Assembly (NCBI GenBank): GCA_029008595.1
Contig: JAQXJH010000003.1
Location: forward strand, 1-47,217
Source: Bacillota bacterium
GTDB taxonomy: Bacteria > Bacillota > Clostridia > Oscillospirales > Acutalibacteraceae
Direction: 5' to 3'
DNA: 47,217 bases
Shown here: one piece after another, positions 36,731-44,338 of the stretch
Position numbering within the stretch: position 1 is the stretch's first letter
Layout of the letters: the number at the start of each line of letters is the position of its first letter
Made by a program: the position numbers and the translations under genes
The notes under the pieces: generated by a model
Database searches by the model: none
Seen by the model: the letters and a program-made list of their open reading frames with translations, nothing else
What the model was told of the DNA's origin: nothing

Positions 36731-37699
36731 TTAGACCGGCAGCGCGGCTTCCAGGCGTTCTTTTTCTTCCGAAAGGCAGGCCGGACGGACGCCCTGCGGA
36801 ACAATAAACCTCACCGCGGCAGGCCGCACGGAAAAGCTGCTCTCGCAGCGGGCCGCGCATTCCCCGTCGCTGTTCACCGCAGCCGGCTGCTCCGATTCGA
36901 TCACAACGCTTTTGCCGCGCACATACGTCAGCAGATCCCGGAACTTCGGATTTCCGATATGCTCGCCCCTTTTATAGATCCCAAGCAGTCCCGGGATCTG
37001 CAGGCGGCTTTTCGGCACCCTGACCAACACGACATCCAGCAGCCCGTCATCCACCACCGAAGCCGGCGACGCACAGTAACCGCCGCCGTAATAGCTGCCC
37101 ACCGCTGCAATCGCAAGAAGATAACGGCCGGAAAAAACATGCTTTCCGCCGTCGACCGTCACCTTCATCTGCACGCCGATCCTGCCGCAAAACGCTTTCA
37201 GCAGCGCAATGTTATACGCCATGGAACCGGTGACCAGCGGCAGATTTTTATACCTCACCATATCCATTGCAACCTGCGAATCGATACCGACCGAGCAGAC
37301 ATTCATTGCCGGGAGAAAATCACTTTCGATCATATCCACCGGATAGGACTGCCCGCCCACCAGCCGTTCCGGATCCAGAAAATCCTCTTTTGTGCCGTAA
37401 ATCCGCAGATAATCATTTCCGGATCCGCAGGGCAGCAGCCCGACCTCTACATTGGGAAGCCCGGCCGCTCCGCAGGCGACCTCGCGCAGGGTTCCGTCTC
37501 CGCCGACTGCGATCGCACGGATCGTTTCTCCCTGTGTCGCCTCTTCGCGGACGATTTCCGTGGCGTGGCCTGCATATTCGGTTACACGGATCCGGTACGG
37601 GATCCCATGTTCCGCAAAAAAGGCTTCGATTTTTGGAAAAAACCATTCCCGGGGATTCTTTTTTCCCGCTTTCGGGTTGATAATGAACACATACCGCAT
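36731..37699 (-). CDS. Diacylglycerol/lipid kinase family protein (DagK/YegS-like)
   Basis: A 322-residue cytosolic lipid kinase-fold protein. It starts MRYVFIINPKAGKKN and contains the phosphate-loop motif GGDGTLREV (about 67-75) and CGSGNDYLR (about 92-100), the catalytic-domain signatures of DagK-type enzymes, and the C-terminal beta-sandwich with SPASVVDDGLLDVVLV. Phosphorylation of diacylglycerol for phospholipid recycling is the usual role in Gram-positives, but other lipids are possible. GGAGGG precedes the ATG. 32 bases after the methyltransferase gene. A weak hairpin with a C-TTCG-G loop near 36684-36705 might end it within the groES promoter. Confidence 0.9.
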   Translation of the reverse strand: MRYVFIINPKAGKKNPREWFFPKIEAFFAEHGIPYRIRVTEYAGHATEIVREEATQGETIRAIAVGGDGTLREVACGAAGLPNVEVGLLPCGSGNDYLRIYGTKEDFLDPERLVGGQSYPVDMIESDFLPAMNVCSVGIDSQVAMDMVRYKNLPLVTGSMAYNIALLKAFCGRIGVQMKVTVDGGKHVFSGRYLLAIAAVGSYYGGGYCASPASVVDDGLLDVVLVRVPKSRLQIPGLLGIYKRGEHIGNPKFRDLLTYVRGKSVVIESEQPAAVNSDGECAARCESSFSVRPAAVRFIVPQGVRPACLSEEKERLEAALPV

Positions 37700-37731
37700 T
37701 GCCGCCCTGCCCTCCGTTTTTCCGATCTGTT

Positions 37732-38868
37732 TTACACCCTCTGTACCTTTTCCCGCTGCGCCGGGTAAAGAAAAACCTGACAGCGGATCATTCCGTTATA
37801 AAGCTTGCGCCGTTTCTGCGCCGGCCGGCCGAACAATGCTTCAAAGTGCTCCGAGGGGCTGATCACGGTGCTGCTCCATTCCTGCGGGAACACCCGGCCC
37901 ATCACCGCATAAAGCTCCTCGGCCTGCCGGATATCGAGCAGACGTTCCCCGTAGGGCGGATTGCAGATGATCATTCCGCTTTCTGTTTTGGGAACAAAAT
38001 CGGCCACAGAACGCTGTTCCACCCGGATGCACCCGCCGACGCCTGCTTTGCGGGCATTTTCCTCGGCCAGCTGAAGCACATGCGGATCAATGTCTGAGCC
38101 GTATGCCGTAAACGGGCGGTCCTGCAGAATCTGTTCCTGCGCACGGCGCCGTTCTGCACTCCATACTTCGCCGGGAATCTGCATCCATTTTTCCGCGGCA
38201 AAACGGCGGCGCAGACCGGGCGCGATCCGCAGCGCCAGCAGCGCCGATTCGATCAGGATGGTACCGGAACCGCAGAACGGATCATAGAGCGTGCTGTCTG
38301 CGCGAACGTGGGCCAGATAGGCCATTGCCGCCGCGAGCGTTTCCTTGATGGGTGCTTCGGCAGCATTGGCACGGTAGCCCCGCTTGTGGAGTCCTGCGCC
38401 GGATGTGTCCAGCATTACGCTGACCTTGTCCTTCATCAGAAGAAACTGCACCTGATGCACGGCGCCGGTCTCTTCAAACCACGGCAGATGATACGCCGTT
38501 TTCAACCGTTCCACGATCGCTTTTTTCATAATGGACTGGCAGTCGGGTACGCTGGCAAGCTTGGAATCCAGCGACCGTCCCTTGACCGGAAAAGCATCGC
38601 TTTTTCCGATCCACATTTCCCACGGAAGCGCCTTCACGCCCTGAAACAGCTGTTCAAAGGTGCGCGCCTGAAAGACACCCAGCAGAATCTGGATCCGCTC
38701 GGCGTAACGCGAACAGAGATTTGCGCGCGCCAGAACCGCTTCATCCCCTTCAAACAGAACACGGCCGTTCTGCGCTTCGACATTCTGCGCCTGCATGGAG
38801 CGCAGTTCGCCTGCAACCAGGCCTTCCAGCCCGAGCAGGCACGGGGCGGCCATTTTTATCTGTGACAT
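37732..38868 (-). CDS. THUMP-domain class I SAM-dependent RNA methyltransferase (YpsC/RlmL-N-like)
   Basis: A 378-residue rRNA methyltransferase-like protein. The N-terminal ferredoxin-like/THUMP part (about 1-155) precedes a methyltransferase domain with the SAM motif LYDPFCGSGTILIESALLAL and the N6/N2-type catalytic motif CNPPYGERL. In E. coli the homologous part of RlmL makes m2G in 23S rRNA; activity here is inferred. The start is uncertain: ATG at 38868 fits homologues, its purine-rich site GGAAAG is rather distant. It follows fumA by 38 bases. Confidence 0.88.
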   Translation of the reverse strand: MSQIKMAAPCLLGLEGLVAGELRSMQAQNVEAQNGRVLFEGDEAVLARANLCSRYAERIQILLGVFQARTFEQLFQGVKALPWEMWIGKSDAFPVKGRSLDSKLASVPDCQSIMKKAIVERLKTAYHLPWFEETGAVHQVQFLLMKDKVSVMLDTSGAGLHKRGYRANAAEAPIKETLAAAMAYLAHVRADSTLYDPFCGSGTILIESALLALRIAPGLRRRFAAEKWMQIPGEVWSAERRRAQEQILQDRPFTAYGSDIDPHVLQLAEENARKAGVGGCIRVEQRSVADFVPKTESGMIICNPPYGERLLDIRQAEELYAVMGRVFPQEWSSTVISPSEHFEALFGRPAQKRRKLYNGMIRCQVFLYPAQREKVQRV

Positions 38869-38906
38869 GTTTTCAACCAATCTTTCCGCCTGAACGGCAA
38901 ATAAAA

Positions 38907-39749
38907 TCAAAGGATCGCGGTTTTGTGGCGCGTTACATGACAGCCGACATTGATCGCGACCGGCAGACCGGCGATGTGCGTCGGATACTGCTCAATATTG
39001 ACCGCCAGCGCGGTGGTATCGCCGCCGAAGCCCTGCGGCCCGACGCCGGTACCGTTGACGGCCTGCAGGCATTTCTGTTCCATTTCTGCATAATACGGAT
39101 CCGGGTTCGGCGTTTTGACATCCCGGCAGAGCGCTTTTTTGGCCAGCAGCGCACAAAGCTCAAAATCACCGCCGATGCCGACGCCCAGCACCATCGGCGG
39201 GCAGGGATTGCTGCCGGCCTGCCGCGCTGTCTGTGCGACAAAGTCGATAATATCCTGCTGCGAAGAGGACGGCAGAAACATCCGGATCACACTCATATTC
39301 TCGCTGCCGAAGCCTTTCGGAGCAACCGTCAGCTTCAGCTTGTCCCCCGGAACGATGCGCACATGCAGCACCGCCGGAGTGTTGTCGCCTGTGTTGCCGC
39401 GGCGGATCGGATCGCGAACCACCGAACAGCGCAGCAGCCCATCGACATACCCCCGGCGGACACCTTCATTCACGGCATCCTCCAGCGCGCCGCCTGTCAG
39501 GTGCACCTCCTGCCCCAGTTCGGCAAACACGACCGCCATCCCGGTATCCTGACAGATCGGAACCTGCAGCTCATCCGCCGCCCGAAGGTTTTCGCAAAGA
39601 TCCGTCAGGATCCCCTTGGCCAACGCCCCGGTTTCGGCGCAGCGGGCACATTCCAGCCGCTCCTTCAGCGATTCGGGCAGAATGCGGTTTGCTTCGATGC
39701 AGAGCTGAGCTACTGCACGGGTGATCAAAGAAGTATGGATATTACGCAT
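38907..39749 (-). CDS. fumA: Class I fumarate hydratase alpha subunit
   Basis: A 280-residue, oxygen-sensitive [4Fe-4S] hydro-lyase subunit converting fumarate and malate (or a related dicarboxylate such as tartrate) together with a beta subunit. The three cluster cysteines are visible in VPICQDTG, GSNPCPPMVLG and NVGCHVTRHK. The start at 39749 (MRNIHTSLITRAV) follows AAAGGA; a longer in-frame extension reaches into the preceding terminator. No beta-subunit gene follows; the next gene is an RNA methyltransferase. It may pair with a distant subunit. Confidence 0.9.
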   Translation of the reverse strand: MRNIHTSLITRAVAQLCIEANRILPESLKERLECARCAETGALAKGILTDLCENLRAADELQVPICQDTGMAVVFAELGQEVHLTGGALEDAVNEGVRRGYVDGLLRCSVVRDPIRRGNTGDNTPAVLHVRIVPGDKLKLTVAPKGFGSENMSVIRMFLPSSSQQDIIDFVAQTARQAGSNPCPPMVLGVGIGGDFELCALLAKKALCRDVKTPNPDPYYAEMEQKCLQAVNGTGVGPQGFGGDTTALAVNIEQYPTHIAGLPVAINVGCHVTRHKTAIL

Positions 39750-39792
39750 GATAAAACAGATCCTTTCCAACAGTATTGTCTGTTCCGGGCAG

Positions 39793-39833
39793 AAAAAAAG
39801 GCGCGGCAAAATCAAATTCTGCCGCAGCCTTTG
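39793..39833 (-). terminator. Terminator after the S1-domain gene
   Basis: Stem AAAGGC-t-GCGGCA / TGCCGC-GCCTTT with one bulged base, followed on the minus strand by TTTTTTT, just after the stop of the S1 protein and before fumA. Confidence 0.8.
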
Positions 39834-39843
39834 CTGCGAATCT

Positions 39844-40290
39844 TTATTTCTGCTGACCGCTGCCGCGGCGGGAATAACCGCCTCGCTTGGCCTCGGTAAC
39901 GCGCTTGAGATCAGACATTTTCTCATCGCTTGTCTGCTTGAATTTTGCCATCATATCTTCAAAAGTAACCGGCTCGCTTTTGGGTTTCTGCCAGTCACAG
40001 CGGCTGCGGCCGCCGGAGTACCCGCCGGACTGTCTGCGCTGCTGCGGCTGCGGAGCGGGCAGGGCCTGCTTGATCGAAAGACTGATTTTTCCGTCTTCGC
40101 CGACCTTCAGTACCTTCACCTTGACTTCCTGATTTTCTGTCAGATGATCTCTGATCTCCTTGACGAATGTCGGAGCCACCTCCGAAATGTGAACCATTCC
40201 GGTTTTACCGCCCGGGAGCTCCACAAACGCCCCGAATTTCGTAATTCCTGTGACTTTTCCCTCCAGAATCGTCCCTACCTCAAACTGCAT
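39844..40290 (-). CDS. yabR: S1 RNA-binding domain protein (YabR/GSP13-like)
   Basis: A 148-residue protein with an N-terminal S1/OB-fold (about 1-75; GTILEGKVTGITKFGAFVELPGGKTGMVHISEV and ENQEVKVKVLKVGEDGKISLSIK) and a basic, Gly/Arg/Gln-rich low-complexity tail (QQRRQSGGYSGGRSRCD, KRGGYSRRGSG). It binds RNA or ribosomes in homologues and is a general stress protein in Bacillus. AAGGAGG precedes the ATG. It lies 42 bases after divIC, as in the Bacillus divIC-yabR order. Confidence 0.92.
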   Translation of the reverse strand: MQFEVGTILEGKVTGITKFGAFVELPGGKTGMVHISEVAPTFVKEIRDHLTENQEVKVKVLKVGEDGKISLSIKQALPAPQPQQRRQSGGYSGGRSRCDWQKPKSEPVTFEDMMAKFKQTSDEKMSDLKRVTEAKRGGYSRRGSGQQK

Positions 40291-40332
40291 AAAGAACCGA
40301 TTGCCTCCTTAAATTTTTCACAATAAAATAAT

Positions 40333-40632
40333 TTAATTGCCGGAAATGTCAACATACACTTTTTCGCCCGGATAAGCGTAATTCAACGTTCCCCGCGCAA
40401 TCAATTCATAGTAAGCCGCAAGATCTTCATTTTCGCTGAGCTCGCGAAGCTCGGCGTTCAGGGCCTTTTGTTCTTCAAGCTGAGCGGAAAGCTGCTGATA
40501 CTCCTGCTTTTTCTGCGCAATGGTGATCTGCTGGTTCAAAAATACGACCGCAACGTAGATAAAAACGACAACAAATGCAAGACGCAGAAAAATGCTTTTT
40601 TTCTTTTTTGGTTTTTCCAGCAGTCTGACCAT
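40333..40632 (-). CDS. divIC: Septum formation initiator DivIC/FtsB family
   Basis: A 99-residue bitopic cell division protein. A basic cytoplasmic N-terminus (EKPKKKKS) leads to one membrane helix (IFLRLAFVVVFIYVAVVFL, about 14-32), a coiled coil (QQITIAQKKQEYQQLSAQLEEQKALNAEL) and the conserved extracytoplasmic LIARGTLNYAYPGEKVY. It works with FtsL and DivIB at the division septum. GGGAGGG precedes the ATG. It has its own promoter at 40677-40706. Confidence 0.93.
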   Translation of the reverse strand: MVRLLEKPKKKKSIFLRLAFVVVFIYVAVVFLNQQITIAQKKQEYQQLSAQLEEQKALNAELRELSENEDLAAYYELIARGTLNYAYPGEKVYVDISGN

Positions 40633-40676
40633 GCCAGTTCCCTCCCCGCAGCCCTTTCTGAATGATACTTTGTTTT

Positions 40677-40706
40677 ATTATACACTATTCTTTGTTCGGG
40701 TTGCAA
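40677..40706 (-). promoter_or_regulatory. Promoter of divIC
   Basis: TTGCAA, 18 bp, consensus TATAAT on the minus strand, in the gap between yabQ and divIC, so division genes can be expressed separately from the sporulation genes upstream. Confidence 0.75.
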
Positions 40707-40725
40707 GGGCTTTTGCCGCGGAAAA

Positions 40726-41166
40726 TCATCTTTTTTTGCGGGAAATACGGCGTTTTCCGGTCTTTGCAGATTTCAGGCGGCGGCCCGGAATGCGCATGGA
40801 AATTTTTTCGCCGGCGCGGTGGAACGAAACGGAAATTTTTCGCGCGATCCGGCGCAGAAGCCGGAAGACCCTGCTTTGCAGGCGAAGCAGCAGCGCACCC
40901 ACCGTCTCGTAATAGAGCAGCCAGCCGATCATTTCTCCAAAATAGAGATAAGCCCGCACTTCGCCCTGGGAAACAGCCATAAAAAAAGCAAAGGTAAATA
41001 CCGCCGCAAGAAAAAAGTAAAGAACGTCCAAAAACGCCGTAAGGATCCGACCCGGCAGAAAAAACAGCCGGATTGCGCGAAAGACATCGTAAAGCGCACA
41101 AAGCGCAGCCCCGAGCGCACAGGAGTACAAAAAAGCACTGGTCTGCCCTGCAAGTGAAATTGTCAA
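40726..41166 (-). CDS. yabQ: Spore cortex biosynthesis protein YabQ
   Basis: A 146-residue membrane protein needed for cortex formation in Bacillus, located in the outer forespore membrane. Membrane segments include FLYSCALGAALCALYDVFRAI, TAFLDVLYFFLAAVFTFAFFMAV and YFGEMIGWLLYYETVGALLL, followed by a strongly basic tail. The start is TTG at 41166, preceded by a G-rich site, since no ATG precedes the first helix. It follows yabP by 17 bases. Confidence 0.9.
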   Translation of the reverse strand: MTISLAGQTSAFLYSCALGAALCALYDVFRAIRLFFLPGRILTAFLDVLYFFLAAVFTFAFFMAVSQGEVRAYLYFGEMIGWLLYYETVGALLLRLQSRVFRLLRRIARKISVSFHRAGEKISMRIPGRRLKSAKTGKRRISRKKR

Positions 41167-41183
41167 GCGGCTTCCCCGCCCTT

Positions 41184-41486
41184 TCAGCGAAACATTTTTG
41201 CCAGAAAACCGCCCTTGCCTGCATGGCTGTCGGTATAAGCAAGCGCCGAAATTTCCCCTTCCAGCCGCAGTTCCCCCGATTCCAGATTCAACTTGCTGAT
41301 ATGCAGCTCCTTTCCGCGGATCACCAGCTGCCCCAGCCCGGTATAAGCGATCACCGTCTGCTCGTCAAAGCTTTCGACGTCCTCCACTCCGGAAAGATGG
41401 AGATTTTTGCGGTTTTCCAGAATCAGATTATGCGGGAGCTTCGCCGCCTTTTTCTCTTCCGCCAAAATAAATGCCCCCCGTTTCAT
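41184..41486 (-). CDS. yabP: Sporulation protein YabP
   Basis: A 100-residue mother-cell sporulation protein that works with YabQ in cortex assembly. The family core LPHNLILENRKNLHLSGVEDVESFDEQTVIAYTGLGQLVIRGKELHISKLNLESGELRLEGEI is a run of short beta strands. The ATG at 41486 follows GGAAG at 8 bases; an extension to 41528 is possible. Between the S4 gene and yabQ, as in Bacillus. Confidence 0.93.
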   Translation of the reverse strand: MKRGAFILAEEKKAAKLPHNLILENRKNLHLSGVEDVESFDEQTVIAYTGLGQLVIRGKELHISKLNLESGELRLEGEISALAYTDSHAGKGGFLAKMFR

Positions 41487-41544
41487 GCGTATTACTTCCG
41501 TAAATACTATGACGAATCCGGGGGGCAATATGCCTGTTTATGGA

Positions 41545-41784
41545 TTACAAAATGCGGTAAAGCTCTGCTGCGCTCTCTTTCCGGACGGTTTCCGCCACGT
41601 TGAGCACCTGCGCGCGCACGGTCCGTTCGCCCAGCGTGATTTCCAGAATATCGTTGACCTTTACGTCGTAAGAAGCGCGGGCCGTTTTGCCATTAACGGT
41701 CACCTTTCCGGCATCACACGCTTCATTCGCAACGGTGCGCCGCTTGATCAGACGCGACACTTTTAAAAATTTATCCAACCGCAT
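41545..41784 (-). CDS. yabO: S4 domain RNA-binding protein (YabO/RlbA-like)
   Basis: A 79-residue protein consisting of one S4 domain (MRLDKFLKVSRLIKRRTVANEACDAGKVTVNGKTARASYDVKVNDILEI). The related RqcP/YabO proteins bind the 50S subunit and serve in ribosome-associated quality control with RqcH. The start at 41784 follows GGAAGGAAGG. The upstream in-frame extension is low-complexity and is not part of the gene. Starts the yabO-yabP-yabQ group after the hup terminator. Confidence 0.92.
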   Translation of the reverse strand: MRLDKFLKVSRLIKRRTVANEACDAGKVTVNGKTARASYDVKVNDILEITLGERTVRAQVLNVAETVRKESAAELYRIL

Positions 41785-41922
41785 AACTGTCGTACCTTCC
41801 TTCCGAATCGGTTCTGCGGCGCTGCATCTGCTGAAACCCTGAGGCTGATGGCCAAGGCTCCGGCCTCCGGCACAAACGGGAGAACAGCGGTCGGCAGCGC
41901 TGCTGTTTTTTAAACGAGAAAA

Positions 41923-41946
41923 GGCCGGTTTCTGAAGAAACCGGCC
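41923..41946 (-). terminator. Terminator after hup
   Basis: Perfect 10-bp stem GGCCGGTTTC / GAAACCGGCC with a 4-base loop, followed on the minus strand by TTTTCTCGTTT. Confidence 0.85.
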
Positions 41947-41961
41947 GAAACACATCGGAAA

Positions 41962-42234
41962 TTATTTCACAGCTGCTTTGAAAGCCTTGCCGACCTTGAA
42001 AGCCGGAACTTTGGAAGCCGGAATGGTGATTTCCTTGTTCGTTCTGGGATCGCGGCCCTTTCTTTCGTTGCGCTCGCGCACTTCAAAAGTACCAAAGCCA
42101 ACCAGCTGGACTTTATCGTTCGCAGCGACGGCTTCGACGATGGAATCAATGACAGCATTCACGGCGCTGTCGGCATCTTTCTTGGAGAGATTTGCCTTTT
42201 CGGCAACAGCAGCAATCAGTTCAGTCTTGTTCAT
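41962..42234 (-). CDS. hup: DNA-binding protein HU
   Basis: A 90-residue nucleoid protein that bends DNA as a dimer. It matches HU end to end: [28 protein letters not shown], then the [45 protein letters not shown] arm and C-terminal helix. GGAGG precedes the ATG. A small hairpin CCGAT-TTGC-ATCGG lies in its leader (42269-42284). Its place after mazG is common in Clostridia. Confidence 0.97.
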   Translation of the reverse strand: MNKTELIAAVAEKANLSKKDADSAVNAVIDSIVEAVAANDKVQLVGFGTFEVRERNERKGRDPRTNKEITIPASKVPAFKVGKAFKAAVK

Positions 42235-42312
42235 TTTAAAAACCTCCACAAATTCTTTTTATCATTCACCGATTTGCATCGGGAACCGGAAAAATTACGG
42301 TAGTCTGCAGAA

Positions 42313-43332
42313 TCACCCGGCTGTCTTCTGTTTTTGCTTCTGTGAAGCCAGAAAACGCGTTTCGATCTCCTTGAGCACATGCTTTTCTCCCTGATCGTCC
42401 AGCATCTGCACCATATCAAATCCCGGACGGCGATTGCCTTCAATCAGGATGGGGCCGTTGTCGGTAATGGAAACATCCCAGCCGATCACCGTCATTTCGG
42501 GATGCATGCGGCACGCAGTCCGGACGATCTGCTTGACCTTTTCCCATTCCGGGATCTGAAATCCCTTGAACGTTACGCCGGTGACCGGATGCTGCTCAAA
42601 CCGGCGCATGGACTTGTCCAGCGCGGCGCCCGTCACGACTCCGGTATCGCAGTCCACCACGGCGCTCATCCCGCCGCTGTGAAAATTATCGACCACGGTG
42701 TTGCCGTTGCCCACACGGACGGAGCTGAAAAAGATCGTGGGATCGTCGTCAATATTATGCGTCATCACGCGGATCGTATTGACGCTGCTCGGATTCAGCG
42801 AGGCCATCGCCTCACACTGGCGGATCACTTCTTCCAGGAACATCCGTTCGGAAATCAGCTTCTGATAGAATTCTTTCGGATCGCCGATCTCCTGCAGCGA
42901 AGACCTGTAAATCCCCCCGCCGCCCAAGCCATCGATCGGCTTGACCATAAACGTACCGTGCCGGCTCAAAAACGCTTCATACTCATCATAATTTTCGCCG
43001 TTCGGGTAGACCCATTCGCGCCCGGCGAACTGAGCGAACTCCTTCAAAAAGTTCGGCTTGACCGTAAACGTCTTTTTATATTTGGGGTCGTTTACAAGCT
43101 GATAAAACTTGTCCTGCGTCCGGACAACGGCATATTTGCTGCGTTCCTTCAAGCTTTTGTTGTAAAATTCATAATTGAAATAGTCGGTCAGCGCACTGCC
43201 GTAAACAGCCGTGGAAAAACAGACGTCAAGCGTCAGCAGAACGCTGTTTTTATGCTCTTTTTTGGCGACCTCGCGGATGTTGCGAAAAAACTTTCCGTAA
43301 TCCGCATGAATGACCTGAGAAAAGAAATTCAT
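42313..43332 (-). CDS. Sugar-transfer-associated ATP-grasp protein
   Basis: A 339-residue protein of the ATP-grasp superfamily (ATPgrasp_ST type). Signs are the N-terminal lobe with FMVKPIDGLGGGGIYR (nucleotide-binding glycine loop), VRQCEAMASLNPSSVNTIRVMT, NFHSGGMSAVVDCDTG, and the metal-binding end IGWDVSITDNGPILIEGNRRPGFDM. Such enzymes form amide or ester bonds through acyl-phosphates; family members often lie in capsule or cell-surface loci, but the substrate is not known. The ATG at 43332 follows GAGGAG by 8 bases. It interrupts the mazG-hup order and has its own strong promoter, so it may be an insertion into the cluster. Confidence 0.85.
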   Translation of the reverse strand: MNFFSQVIHADYGKFFRNIREVAKKEHKNSVLLTLDVCFSTAVYGSALTDYFNYEFYNKSLKERSKYAVVRTQDKFYQLVNDPKYKKTFTVKPNFLKEFAQFAGREWVYPNGENYDEYEAFLSRHGTFMVKPIDGLGGGGIYRSSLQEIGDPKEFYQKLISERMFLEEVIRQCEAMASLNPSSVNTIRVMTHNIDDDPTIFFSSVRVGNGNTVVDNFHSGGMSAVVDCDTGVVTGAALDKSMRRFEQHPVTGVTFKGFQIPEWEKVKQIVRTACRMHPEMTVIGWDVSITDNGPILIEGNRRPGFDMVQMLDDQGEKHVLKEIETRFLASQKQKQKTAG

Positions 43333-43365
43333 GCTCAAAGCTCCTCACTGCCGGATAACGTCCTA

Positions 43366-43395
43366 ATCATACTACGCCACCCGTATTTTTGTCAA
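43366..43395 (-). promoter_or_regulatory. Promoter of the ATP-grasp gene
   Basis: Consensus TTGACA, 18 bp, TATGAT on the minus strand, 34 bases before the start codon. Confidence 0.85.
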
Positions 43396-43396
43396 C

Positions 43397-43422
43397 AAAA
43401 AACCGTGAAATACGCGTTTTTT
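43397..43422 (-). terminator. Terminator after mazG
   Basis: A-rich/GC hairpin reading AAAAAAC-[g]-CGT / ACG-G-TTTTTT on the minus strand, with one bulged base, directly at the mazG stop codon and just ahead of the next promoter. Confidence 0.55.
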
Positions 43423-44228
43423 CATGATTTTTTCGCTTCTTCGGCCTTTGCCCTGTTCCAAAAAGCTTCCAGCTGCTCCGCAGAAGCCTCACTCAACTTC
43501 ATATTTTCCGCTGCCGCCGTCTGTTCCATCACGGAAAAGCGCCGGATAAATTTATCGCTTGCACCGGTCAGCGCCTGTTCCGGATCCACATGCAGGAACC
43601 GGGCTGTATTGACGACCGAAAACAGCAGATCGCCCAGTTCTTCTTCCATCTGCTCCTGCGCACCGGATTCCGAAGCGCGGCGCAGTTCTTCCGTTTCTTC
43701 TGCGATCTTTTCAAAGGTACCGGCGGCATCGTTCCAGTCAAAACCGACGCGGGCCGCTTTTTTCTGTACCTTTTCCGCGCGCAGCAGCGCAGGCAGAATC
43801 CGCGGAATGCTCTGCATGGATTCTGTTTCGCTTTTCTGCGATTTTTCCACCAGCTTGAGTGCTTCCCAATTTTTCAGCACCTGCGCGCTGGTGTCCGCCT
43901 GCACGTTTCCGAACACATGCGGATGGCGGTATACCAGCTTTTTGCAGACACCGTCCGCTACGTCGTCCAACGTAAAGACGCCGGCTTCCTCTTCCATCTG
44001 TGCATGAAACACCACCTGCATCAATACGTCTCCCAATTCCTCCTGCAGCGCGGCCTTGTCTCCGCTGTCGATGGCGTCTGCTGCTTCATACGCTTCCTCG
44101 ATCATGTTTTTACGGATGGATTCATGCGTCTGCTCCGCATCCCACGGACAACCGCCGGGCGCGCGCAGAATCTGCATGATCTGCCGCAGATCTTCTATGG
44201 TGTAACGTTCCTTTTTTTTAAATTCCAC
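43422..44228 (-). CDS. mazG: Nucleoside triphosphate pyrophosphohydrolase MazG
   Basis: A 268-residue house-cleaning enzyme that hydrolyses (d)NTPs or aberrant nucleotides to monophosphates. Two MazG modules are present: the first with CPWDAEQTHESIRKNMIEEAYEAADAI and ELGDVLMQVVFHA (metal-binding EExxE...ExxD), the second with EETEELRRASE and EEELGDLLFSVVNTAR. The start is GTG at 44228, with AAAGGA upstream. The Bacillus counterpart is the C-terminal part of YabN; the N-terminal methylase half is missing here. Own promoter at 44310-44338. Confidence 0.94.
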   Translation of the reverse strand: MEFKKKERYTIEDLRQIMQILRAPGGCPWDAEQTHESIRKNMIEEAYEAADAIDSGDKAALQEELGDVLMQVVFHAQMEEEAGVFTLDDVADGVCKKLVYRHPHVFGNVQADTSAQVLKNWEALKLVEKSQKSETESMQSIPRILPALLRAEKVQKKAARVGFDWNDAAGTFEKIAEETEELRRASESGAQEQMEEELGDLLFSVVNTARFLHVDPEQALTGASDKFIRRFSVMEQTAAAENMKLSEASAEQLEAFWNRAKAEEAKKS

Positions 44229-44309
44229 GGTGGGATCGTTCCTTTCTTTCTGCCGAAGTCTGCCGCGCTTTTCCCGGCAGCGACAGAAACAGGCTAAGAC
44301 AGTATGCTT

Positions 44310-44338
44310 ATTTTACCGCATCCACCCCCGCTTTTCAA
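44310..44338 (-). promoter_or_regulatory. Promoter of mazG
   Basis: TTGAAA, exactly 17 bp, TAAAAT on the minus strand. It overlaps the last codons of spoVB. Confidence 0.7.

Noticed and set aside
41785..41922. Search for a sporulation sigma promoter ahead of yabO-yabP-yabQ
   Set aside because: The stretch is GC-rich and I found neither a sigma-A nor a convincing sigma-E type -10 box.
42379..44007. 542-codon open frame on the plus strand
   Set aside because: Runs antisense through the ATP-grasp and mazG genes and the promoter between them; no protein-like composition.
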